Part shown: piece by piece, positions 45,129 to 54,982 of the stretch
Layout: each line of letters starts with the position of its first letter
Position numbering within the stretch: the first letter of the stretch is position 1
DNA from: Macrolepiota albuminosa
Lineage: Eukaryota; Basidiomycota; Agaricomycetes; Agaricales; Agaricaceae
DNA: 64,000 bases
Direction: 5' to 3'
Assembly: GCA_027475525.1 (NCBI GenBank)
Contig: JAMWFC010000113.1
Span: 1,352,001 to 1,416,000 of the forward strand
Translations under genes and position numbers: made by a program
The notes under the pieces: generated by a model
What the model saw: the letters and a program-made list of their open reading frames with translations, nothing else
Told to the model about the DNA's origin: nothing
Databases searched by the model: none

Positions 45129-47058
45129 GTTTGAGGCAATAGTTATCCCACAGCTCATTGTTGAATTCAGTCCCATCATCTGTTCTGATCACTTTCACCT
45201 GCCAGCCCCACTGTGTCTCAGCCTGCACATCAAATGCCTTGAGGCAAGTCAGGGTCATCTCCACTGCTTTGTTCGCCAGGAACCAGATGGCACATTCCAC
45301 ACCATCCTGATTGGTTGCCACTAGCATGAGCGATTTACCTCTCATAGTTTGGACACAGGTGGGTCCCCACAGATCAAATGCTACTCTTTTGTAAGGTGCA
45401 GCTTCTGGCTCAATCTGCTCATCAAACAGTCGACATGCATGCTTGCCTATGATACAGTCTTTGCACCATCTATTCGCCGTCAATTTTGTTACAGTCAGCC
45501 CTTTGACTATGTCTTTCTGGATCATTTTGTAAAGTGTGCTTTCCCCTACATGCGCTAGGCATCTGTGCCAAGTTTCAAAATCCATTAAGTGCATCAGCAA
45601 GCGAGCAGACAGGGCAGAAGGAGGCTTAGTGAAAGGGATGATGAACATTGTCCTGTCCATATGGCAACACATGAAGATCTTGCCATCTGAGTCAGTCAAA
45701 ACAGCCTCCCCACTCTTAAGGCCAACTTTTACTCCTTGCTTAATGAGGGATCCGAGTGAGATGAGGTTGTGCATGAGATCAGGGGCATGTAGCCATTGTC
45801 AAATGTCATCTTGATCAACTCCCCATCACACATTACTCATTTGTGAACTTGTCCAGACCCCAATATCTAAAACTTTCATTCTTCTGCTGTCACACCCGCA
45901 GCTTTCGCTGGGTCTGGCTGGTTATATGTCATGAAGTCTGCCCGGTTGGTGAAAAAATGACAGCTGGCCGCTGAGTCAGCATATGTAATGACACCCTCTC
46001 TGATTGGGGTCTGTGTTAGGGTTGCAAAAGCAAGGCAGCACACATTAGTTGTGTTATCAGCTGATACTACCTCTGTGGCATTTGCTTAGGGGGTGGGCAC
46101 CTGCATAGTGGTAGATGTTGTTATTGTAGTAGTAGCATTGGCTGTACTCCTATTCTTGCACCACCAATTGGGATACTGCCCCTCCATCCCACCCCCCTTG
46201 CAGAAGCATTTTTCTTTGAAGTGTCTGTTCTGGCCGCAGTTTTTGCACTTCATAGATTTATTGTTTTGGTTCGCATTTGTCTGGGCTGCTAGAGCGTGCA
46301 CTGCATTGGGTGGAGCTACTATGGCAGGGCCATGGAGCAAGAGTGCATGTGTAGTAAGTCATATGATAACCTCGGCCAAGGTCTTCATGTCAAAGAGTGC
46401 ACCTGTTACTGGTGTCCATGTACTTGGCATCAACTTAATAATGTATGCTCTGAATCATCTATCATCTATCTCTGCTCTCTGATCATTAGCCCTAGACCAT
46501 GCTATGCAAAGAGCCCTGAAGTGTGCCTCAATATTAGCTCCATCCCTGTATTTGATGGAATTTAGCTCCTCCTCAGCTTGGAGTAGCCCTAGATCTGATT
46601 TAGCATCATGCAGGGTCATGAGTGATGTCCATGCTTCAGCAGCACTTCCATCTAACTTCACTCCAGCGCTGACCGAATTTATGACGTTAAGTATGATTAT
46701 GCTTCGGACGTAGGCATCTTGCTGTTGCCATTTTTCTGATGTTGGGTTGACAGCTCCCCACCATGTAGTGGCTGTGGCCAGGGCTAAGGTGTGTGTTGTA
46801 CCCCCTTCCTTCTTTGCCATCGGGTTTTTGATTTTCCTTTCTAAATACTTCAGTAGACCTTGTCCACACACAGCCTCAGTAATTATTATTTTAAATGCCT
46901 TCCAATTCAACCTATCGAATTTCTCTTCTGTTGGCAGCAGGAATAGGGCTGGGTTTGACATATTGTGGGTCGGTTTTGTGGTTCAGTGGTTTAGTATAAG
47001 ACAACTTCCAATGGGAAAAATTTTTCAGTGAATTATTTATTTACTGAATGGCTACGGA

Positions 47059-47069
47059 GGCCCATAACC
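47059..47069 (-). other. Copia B primer-binding site
   Basis: GGTTATGGGCC on the minus strand directly follows the 5' LTR. It is complementary to the anticodon arm of initiator Met tRNA, the half-tRNA priming site known for copia elements. Confidence 0.75.
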
Positions 47070-47345
47070 TGTTTGATATAACACTCAGTTGGTAGATAAA
47101 TGACTTTATTGCCAGTCTAAGTACCTGTTTGATATAACACTATATAATCAATTAATTATGATGCAAGGTATCATATAGGATATTTTGACATATCTCAGTT
47201 GGTAGATAAACGACTGAGGTATGTGAGTCTGGTTCCAATTTATTATCAAAACAACTGTATAGTTTTTTTACTCCCCCATTTCCTTCTGCGACACACTAAC
47301 TATGTGGGTCACATGGGTCTGCGCATATCACAATTCCCTCTAATA
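47070..47345 (-). repeat. Copia B 5' LTR
   Basis: 276 bp matching 51481-51756 with many transitions, so this is an old element. It is flanked by GTAAC at 47346-47350, the complement of the GTTAC after the 3' LTR. Confidence 0.85.
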
Positions 47346-47588
47346 GTAACTCTAAAACTACTTAAAATTATATGAGTCTGCTCACTTTTTAATGTAAGTC
47401 CAATTGGCCAGGCCACTCTAGGGTATGATTGAAAAATTCTCAACAAATGCTATAAGCACTAATTCCAGCACTAAACATTGTACTATTTTCTGATAAGTTG
47501 AAATGTCAGGCTTTAGTATATCCTGTCTTGTTGTCATTGATTTTTTATACTTCTGATTGAGGTGCCTCAACAAATGGCAGCACCTATG

Positions 47589-47742
47589 GCTAACTCCCAG
47601 ACTTGATCAGAGTTTGATCAAAGTCACCTTTCCATCATTATGCCAGTGCTATAAGTCCTGAGCTTGCTAACTCCCAGACTTGATCAGAGTTTGATCAAAG
47701 TCACCTTTCCATCATTATGCCAGTGCTATAAGTCCTGAGCTT
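47589..47742 (+). repeat. Exact 77-bp tandem duplication (5 of 7)
   Basis: Copies 47589-47665 and 47666-47742 are identical. Confidence 0.95.
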
Positions 47743-48890
47743 CCTGAGTCTTTGGAGTCAATGCAAATAGTAGACACTAAATGGCTGATAAATAGTGGTT
47801 AAGATTGTTAAGTGAAGCCTATATTGGAGTGCCAAAGTCTGAGATGTCCTGTGTCCAAGAAGGTCACTTGAGTTTCTAGACTAATAAGTGTTGGTAGACC
47901 TATAATATTTCTTGATGTGCTTAGCCCAAGTAGAAGCCTATCAATGCAGAAAGTCAGAATTTACTAGCTCTCATAACATTGCCACCTGTCTAAAGTACTG
48001 AGCAACATAGACACCAAACTTCTTGATATACATATAGTTAAATTTACAGGTGTCTATTTACATTCTGGCAATACTTAGCTACTTAGCAATAGTGAACTCA
48101 TTTTTACTATAAATATATACAACCTATATGCCTTGCACTTATAGAAGGCATCATGCAGCTTAAACATCACTAAGTCTCTAATTTTCTTGCTATACTCCTT
48201 GCTGCACCTCACTCATATTCTTACTCTATTCTCTTCCAGATATATTTAGTCATTAGCACATTCTTCTTACTGCACATTTTTTACTAACCTCCTTTGCCAA
48301 CTTTTACTTTTTATTGCTATTAAACTTATTGTTTGACATGTTTTCTAAAATCTGCTGGGACTCTCACACATATCTAGCATGCTCAATGACTACTTATCTA
48401 GCAGAAGGAGATCCAAAGAAAACAAGTCTAGAAATTCTCTATGTCAAAACTGACACTTCTAGGGCCTCAGAAGCATAGAAACAACTATAAACCCTTAAAA
48501 ATAGGGTCTGGCAATCTCTGCCAAATAAAATTTATTTGTAAATATTTGTTCTTCTCAAAAAATAATCTCTTAGTGAGGAAGCCAGATTTTAACATATAAT
48601 GTTCCAAGGATGCCCTGCAGCCACACAGCCTGCTACTTTTACACTCAATAGGGCATAGTAACTTAAGTAGTTGAAAATATCAAGAGCTATCAACATAAGT
48701 AGGCAAGCATATTTTTTATTTTTATTTTTTGCAAATCCTATTTCTTGACACTCCATACTTTATTATTGAACAAGGTTTGCATTTTACATAAAGAGACATG
48801 CATGGATATATTGAATTACTATTATATTTCTTGCTATTCCATTTCAGGCATCCTATAATTCACTATTGTCAAGATCTTGAAGTAAATCCC

Positions 48891-49044
48891 AACTTCTCAG
48901 TTCAAATAAACCAAGGAGCAAATTCCAGACAAGTTGCTGATTTGTTTGATGGCTCAGTCAACTCACCAACTTCTCAGTTCAAATAAACCAAGGAGCAAAT
49001 TCCAGACAAGTTGCTGATTTGTTTGATGGCTCAGTCAACTCACC
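48891..49044 (+). repeat. Exact 77-bp tandem duplication (6 of 7)
   Basis: Copies 48891-48967 and 48968-49044 are identical. Confidence 0.95.
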
Positions 49045-49399
49045 ACACTCCAAACATAGTAATTGATCCAAAAAGCATTTTCATTTGGTAAGTGCCTCTA
49101 CATAAGTGAGTCAATCAGTATATGTGTTTCTAGTCCTATGCAAATAATATTTTGGCCAGTTTCTATCTCCAAAAACACCCCAATAAATACACAGACAGTA
49201 CAGAACAAAAGGCAGGGACCAGCTCAAGCTATCAACTCAACAATAGTCCAACCACTGTTATGGGGAGGAAAAGCATGGGAGCTGGCAGAGGTGACAAAAT
49301 AAGATCAAATTGTGATGATCTAGATCAAGATCTGATCTGACAATGCCTGATTTGATATGACTAAAAGGGGAAAGGGAAAGAAGCATGGAGGGATGTTAA

Positions 49400-50137
49400 A
49401 AAAGATGAATAGAATGGTGGCACATGCATTGAATGGAGGAAGGAAGGTATGAATGGAATGGTGGCACTGAAACATGTATTGAATAGAGGAAGGAAGAGAT
49501 GAATGAAATGGTGGCACTGAAACATGCATCACCAAAATAGAAAATAGAACAACAAATTAGGTCAGGAATGCTGGGAGGTCAAAAGCAAAAAGTCATGTGA
49601 TCTGGTGGTCTGTGCACTGGAAAATTAGTATAAATAGTCCAAGTAGAGTAGAGAATAAACAGGCAATTGATAGGCAAAGGCTCAGTGGTTTTTAAGGAGT
49701 GAATCACTTAGGCTGGAGTTTGTTGAGAACCTTTTGCATTGCAGAATATTTGATATTCTGTGAAGCACTCAATACATCAAGTTTCATCATCAAGCACCAG
49801 TGTGGATTAGAAGTCACTTTCTAAGACTTCAAGAAAGCCCCAGAACTATCAGTACTACTTGCAACTAAACCACATTAGTCATAAATTGTGGTGTTGATGT
49901 CAGGAGACCAGTCTTCGGACTGTGTCCAAACTTATTCTGAGCTTAGTCCAATGATGCACCTATTCCTAGTAAATCTGACTAGTCTCGGCCCACTCTTTCC
50001 CCCTTCATCTCTTAGTAGTCAGCCTTGATGAGTCATATGCATGGACCTTACTCAGCATCAATTATTGTTAGTCATACCACTTTACATACTGGGGCCTGCT
50101 TAGTAAACAGTATTAGTAATAGCACAGCCACCAATAT
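49400..50137 (+). repeat. Putative copia C 5' LTR and leader
   Basis: It contains an imperfect minisatellite (GAATGGTGGCAC-type units, 49404-49540), a TATA-like box (GTATAAATAG near 49629) and leader sequence ending CCACCAATAT before copia A's LTR. Joined to the sequence beyond copia A's other LTR, this would read into the copia C Gag start. LTR boundaries are not resolved. Confidence 0.4.
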
Positions 50138-50511
50138 TGTTAAGATCTCGACACCGTAGGTGCGCTTTGACCACCACCTTTTCACATCAATCACGTCCCC
50201 ATCACAATCACAACACTACGGCCACCATTCTTTCATATCACATCTAGATCACACTTCCTTTGTACCACACTTCATTGTCATGGACCACATATATTGAGCT
50301 ACGATATAGAATGCACCCTCAGTCATTTATCTACAGACTGAGGGTGAGCTCATTTCGAATACCTATACTATACATTTGACTAATCGTACCTTAGACTATC
50401 AGACTAACGAATAGTCTGTATTATTTAGGTACAGAAAATACAGTCATTTATCTACAGACTGAGGACTATCAGACTAACAAATAGTCTGTATTATTTAGGT
50501 GTCAAGGATCA
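50138..50511 (+). repeat. Copia A 5' LTR
   Basis: 374 bp starting TGTTAAGATC and ending GGATCA, nearly identical to the reverse complement of 36468-36841. It carries hairpins at 50315-50345 and 50441-50462 and a duplicated 37-bp module (50394-50430, 50464-50500). Confidence 0.9.
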
Positions 50512-50521
50512 GATTATAACA

Positions 50522-50532
50522 GGTTATGGGCC
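50522..50532 (+). other. Copia A primer-binding site
   Basis: GGTTATGGGCC, the same initiator-Met-tRNA anticodon-arm complement as in copia B, 10 bp after the LTR. Confidence 0.7.
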
Positions 50533-50659
50533 TATTGCTGCTTGACTGAACTTGATTCCTACATCGATTTATCTACTGAACCGGCTGTTCGGCTATTTTC
50601 TTTGGGCGACAAAAAAAAAAAAACTGTGTCTCCTTATACTCTGATACTCTACACTAAAG

Positions 50660-51264
50660 ATGACTACTACTGGCGAAGATAAATCCCTTGCTCCACCCTC
50701 AGAACCCGACTTCACTGCCAAGCAGATCGAGGAGATGCGCAGAATCGATAATTCTGCAAATCCCCTGGTGCTCCCTGTCGGAAAAGTCACGGCCAGTTGG
50801 ACCGGCCATATTCTCGACAAAGATGACGGGCGATGGGCGGACTGGTCGTATAGTATGGGGCTTGAACTATCGATGGTCCAGCTATGGGGCTATGTATTCA
50901 GCCCACCCGAGATCCCACACAGGAGATATGAACCACGCGCTTTCCGAGCCCTACAGGAGAACAACCGGTTGGCATGTTCTTTCATAAAGCGTGCAATATC
51001 AGTCTCCAAGCAGAAGTTATGTGCTGAGGAGTGGGACCCGGTGAAACTATGGCAGTACCTGAAAGGACGGCATGGCGGGGCCGTGCCAGTTCAACAAGTC
51101 CGCCTACTACAGGAAGCACTCACGGCGAAATGTTCCCCCTCCGAATCACTCACTAAAACTGCCGACATTATCTTCAATAAGGTTGATCGTGCCTTCCAAG
51201 CAGGACAAGTCACCAAGGAACTACTCCAGTCTATTGCAATGTTATCGGCCTTGTCTGACAAGTC
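50660..51264 (+). CDS. Copia A Gag, N-terminal part (cut at inversion junction)
   Basis: The ORF starts at 50660 about 150 bp after the 5' LTR and has copia Gag features: WTGHILDKDDGRWADWSY, WDPVKLWQYLKGRHGG, and a helical stretch ending QSIAMLSALSDKSY. The following codons (AQRNHNKVKHINVKHHYI) are RNase H of copia B, not Gag. The expected continuation of this Gag is at 40913 on the minus strand. The ORF runs on to a stop at 51323-51325 as a chimera. Confidence 0.8.
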
Positions 51265-51480
51265 GTATGCCCAAAGAAACCACAACAAAGTGAAGCATAT
51301 CAACGTAAAGCATCATTACATCTAACATGCCGTTGAGAAGGGAAAGATCCAGATCAGCTATGTCCCTAGCGACGATAACATTGCAGACCTCTTCACCAAA
51401 CCTCTGCCACAACCTCAACACTTCAAATTTTGTCTGGCACTATGACTGTGCAAATGAGGCACACCGCGAGTTAGGGAGAG
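51265..51480 (+). pseudogene. Copia B, 3' end of RNase H
   Basis: Plus-strand sequence encodes KVKHINVKHHYI, then (after a stop) EKGKIQISYVPSDDNIADLF and TKPLPQP, the C-terminal RNase H signature of copia elements, directly before the 3' LTR. It is the missing part of the minus-strand copia B at 40914-46961. Confidence 0.8.
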
Positions 51481-51756
51481 TATTGGAGGGAATTGTGGTA
51501 TGTGCAGACTCACGTAACCTATGTGGTTAGTGTGTTGCAGAAGGAAATGGGGGAATAAAGAAACTATACAGTTGTTTTGATAACAGATCAGAACTGGACT
51601 CACATACCTCAGTCATTTATCTACCAACTGAGATATGTCAAAATATCCTATATGATACCTTGCATCATAACTAATTGATTATATAGTGTTATATCAAACA
51701 GGTACTTAGACTGGCAATAAAATCATTTATCTACCGACTAAGTGTTATATCAAACA
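51481..51756 (+). repeat. Copia B 3' LTR
   Basis: 276 bp, preceded by a purine-rich tract and followed by GTTAC (51757-51761), the 5-bp target duplication matching 47346-47350 in inverted orientation. Confidence 0.85.
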
Positions 51757-52009
51757 GTTACTGTGGCCAATAAGCTATAATACTATTGGTCACTATTATC
51801 CAGATGCTGCTGGTTGCTGATGACAGATCACTATTAGCTGTAACTATAAGGAAAGGCACTAATTGATAGCACTGTAGATAAACTCATTTTTAAAATACAA
51901 TAGTATATAGTATAAAAGATAGCTACTTAACATGTAAATAACAACAAATCATAATCAATTAGCACCTAATTACTCTCAGCATTCAAATTGCACTAGCTTG
52001 ACCTAAGTT

Positions 52010-52300
52010 TGTCACCAAGGTCAGAGCTAGCATTGTTTTTATTGTCTATATTGTTTATAGTGCCACCTACAGGCACATCTTATTGTGCTATTCTTTTTTT
52101 TTACAATATCTTTGCTTAAGCTACAGCACTTATAGTTTGCTAGATAGCCTCCAAAGCACTATTATTTAGCACATTGTTTTATTATATTTACTCAAACATA
52201 CCAGGACCCTATCAGAACTCTTCACACAGTACACATGCCAGACACTGAAGATGGCATTGTACTGCATATTGTTCAGCACACCCAACCATAATTCATGTCA
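52010..52300 (-). repeat. Dispersed repeat, inverted partner of 34160-34450
   Basis: The reverse complement aligns with 34160-34450 at roughly 80% by eye, differing mostly by transitions. Confidence 0.6.
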
Positions 52301-53280
52301 TCAATACATATGATGAAGAGTGAAAGAAGCCAAAAGAGAAGTGAATGTAGTTGGAGTTGAAGATTGTAATAGATGATCACAAAGGCTAGAGATATAAATA
52401 GGATGCTCTTTATTGATTCCTTCATCAATAAAATTTACAAGTTTAGATCCTGCAATTGCAAAAGCCAACAACACTTTATTAAAAGACAAAAAATGCCAAC
52501 AATGATAAAAATGACTAGGCACAAGATTTAGTAATTTCAAAGCAGCTTCTCTGTGCCAATGTTAACAATATGACAAAAGAATTTGGTTAGAAATGTACAA
52601 GCTCAGAAAGATCCCAATGCATTTATCTAGAATGACTGCCCAATATCTATCACTCAGAGAATTTATGAAGGTGCATAGTGAAATCTATTGATAAGAGTCT
52701 AGCAAACTGTTAACAAGTTGATCAGGTATTGCAGTAGCAAACAGTTGGCTAGTGACTAAATATGTAATAAGCATTCAAGTGCATTAATGTTGGTATCACA
52801 TTCTATATTCAATGGGAATAGTATTCTAGTGTAGCCTCCTATGTTAAATTGTCCTAAGTTGTGAGTCAGTGCATATATACTAAAGAGCTTGGGATTTGTA
52901 CTATTGTACTAGATGTTGAAGTTGCTAACTACCCAGACAAATATTCTTGTCATGGAGAAAGAGGCAAAAATTGAAGAGCAAAGTTGTTTTCAAACATCAA
53001 GGTTGAATATTGATGCATTGACAAGATTTTAGTTAATGGCTATGTGATTTCTCATGTAATTTACCTTCAATAATCATTTCCTGACTGTATATGACTGAGA
53101 CATTTAATACTTAGCTCATTTTTAGAAATCACACATGAAGCTAGGATGTGGCAAGCATTAACTGCTTCAATTATTGACAATAAAAAAAATTAGTCTTTTT
53201 ATTTAACAATGAATTACATAGCTAAGTTAAATTTGTCAAATAATCTACAACTTCTTCAATCTTACTAATAGCTTCATCAT

Positions 53281-53434
53281 TTAGCTTATCTTTCTTTTTT
53301 ATTATTTAAAAACTCTGTATTTGATGTTGTATGAAGTTCAACAAATGTCAAGATCATTTAGCTTATCTTTCTTTTTTATTATTTAAAAACTCTGTATTTG
53401 ATGTTGTATGAAGTTCAACAAATGTCAAGACTAC
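53281..53434 (+). repeat. Exact 77-bp tandem duplication (7 of 7)
   Basis: Copies 53281-53357 and 53358-53434 are identical. Confidence 0.95.
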
Positions 53435-54956
53435 AAAAAGCTTGAAATCAACAAACATAATAAATTCTAACCTGTGTGGAGTCGATAGTTCCTCAAGCAT
53501 ATCGTCATCACATTTGCATATTCCTGGTGTTAAGTTTTTACAGAAGCTAGAAAAAGAATGTGTTCTAAAAAGCTGTAGCAATAAGATATTATTGATAGTA
53601 TAATGCCATGTCACAAAATCTTCAATCTTGACATACAATAAATCATTGCTGAGCTCAAAAAAAAATATAAGAGAATAAATTATTTTTGTTAAAATTTAAA
53701 GTATAAAAGCAATAAAGTTTAACATTGCATTGTAATTGTATAACCTCTTTATAAGCATGTTGTAACTTTTGATATTTGCACATAGTCTCTTGAATGACAG
53801 AATCAGTTTATAGTTGCTTAAAAATATTGTTTTTAGAGTCGTAAAGATTGAACTCATCAAAAAAGCTATAATATATCATTTTAATCCAATATAGAATAAG
53901 TTAATTAACAGCAACAGCAGCAGCATTATAGTTTTTTACAGCAATATATATAGCCTTTAATTATATTTAAAGAAATTTGGTAATATAAGTCTGCATTTTA
54001 TAATCTATTGAAGATATTGAGTTTGAGCCAATTAAAAAAAAAAATTTGAAACATGCATCTGTCTGAGAAAGATTCAACTTATGTAGCTATGTAGCTCAAA
54101 TAATCTTTTAATGACAAGCTGTTGTAATTTTTTAAATGCTTCTTCATATTTACAATTGATAATAAACTTACATATAAATTGATACTTGCTGATTAGAGGT
54201 GTCCATTATGTCTGTATACTTATTTTATCTTCAAGTTGTATAATTTTATTGACTATTTGATCTTATTTTTCTGACAACTGATGACAAGCAATATTTGCAC
54301 AGCATGTACTTGAAAGACCATCAGCATATATACAATTTAGCACTATTAAATGATAATCCTGCAATATTTGGTTGCAAAAAATGGTACTTGCATCATCATA
54401 CTTCACTCTAAAAAATCAAGCTTAATGTCATTACCTAAATGCTGAGAAAAGCTGCATACTCAATATCTCAAAGCTCTTTTAGAAGTTCAACATATGCTAT
54501 TTCATATAAATCACTCTTTAAGAATGTGCTAAATGTCAATGGTGTTTATCTTAATGATTTTGAGAGAGTGCTGATAATTTTGATAAAGCATAGTTGCAAA
54601 ATTTAAATATTTTTTGGCATTTTATTGCTGAAAGTATAGATTTATAAATATATAGCAGTGATATGCAGTCATAAATTGTATAAATAGTGTGAGGGCATTT
54701 GATACATTGAAAATATGTTTCAAAGTCTTTAGATTTTCAAGATCCACACTTTTAATGCTATATAGATGATGCTGAAGTTGACAAAAATAGTTGTGTGAAT
54801 ATTTATAAAAAGCATTCACACAACATCAGCATTTGAGCTTCAAGAATTGTTAGTATGTCTTCTAAAATTTGTAACCAATATTGTAATTAAAAAGCAATTA
54901 ACAACTGAGTGTTGCAAGTTCTTGTTTTACAATTGCTTGAGAATATTTTGCTCTAA

Positions 54957-54982
54957 GATGATGATGATGATGATGATGATTC
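54957..54982 (+). repeat. GAT trinucleotide microsatellite
   Basis: About eight tandem GAT units. Confidence 0.8.

Larger units (their letters stand above)
40914..46961 (-). pseudogene. Copia B, 5' part: gag, integrase, RT, start of RNase H
   Basis: A degenerate Ty1/copia element. From its 5' end: Gag 46961-46455 (KFDRLNWKAFKIIITEAV, then CKNCGQNRHFKEKC at about 46250); protease remnants near 45980; integrase 45774-45124 (WHRCLAHVGESTLYKM, CIIGKHACRLF, FDLWGP, RTDDGTEFNNELWDNYC), continuing after insertion D2 at about 44178 (GIVHTITVPHLSAANS); RT 42520-42176 and 41999-41442 (YGMMDGAHNWW, STYTDDTSGM); RNase H 41411-40914 (YDSDFVADIDM, EAEYIALVC, then GDNNGSIAIAKNN). Stops and frameshifts are frequent. 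The sequence breaks off inside RNase H at the junction with copia A. The remaining 3' end is at 51265 onward on the opposite strand. Confidence 0.8.
47351..49399. other. Repeat remnants inside the inverted segment, no gene
   Basis: AT-rich sequence with two 77-bp duplications and a third LTR-like D remnant (about 48060-48400, with TATAAATATA and a GGGACTCTCACACA block). No supported coding region. Confidence 0.45.

Noticed and set aside
50660..51325. Continuous 221-codon ORF taken as one Gag protein
   Set aside because: Its last ~20 codons are RNase H sequence of another copia family, so it is a chimera made by the inversion junction.
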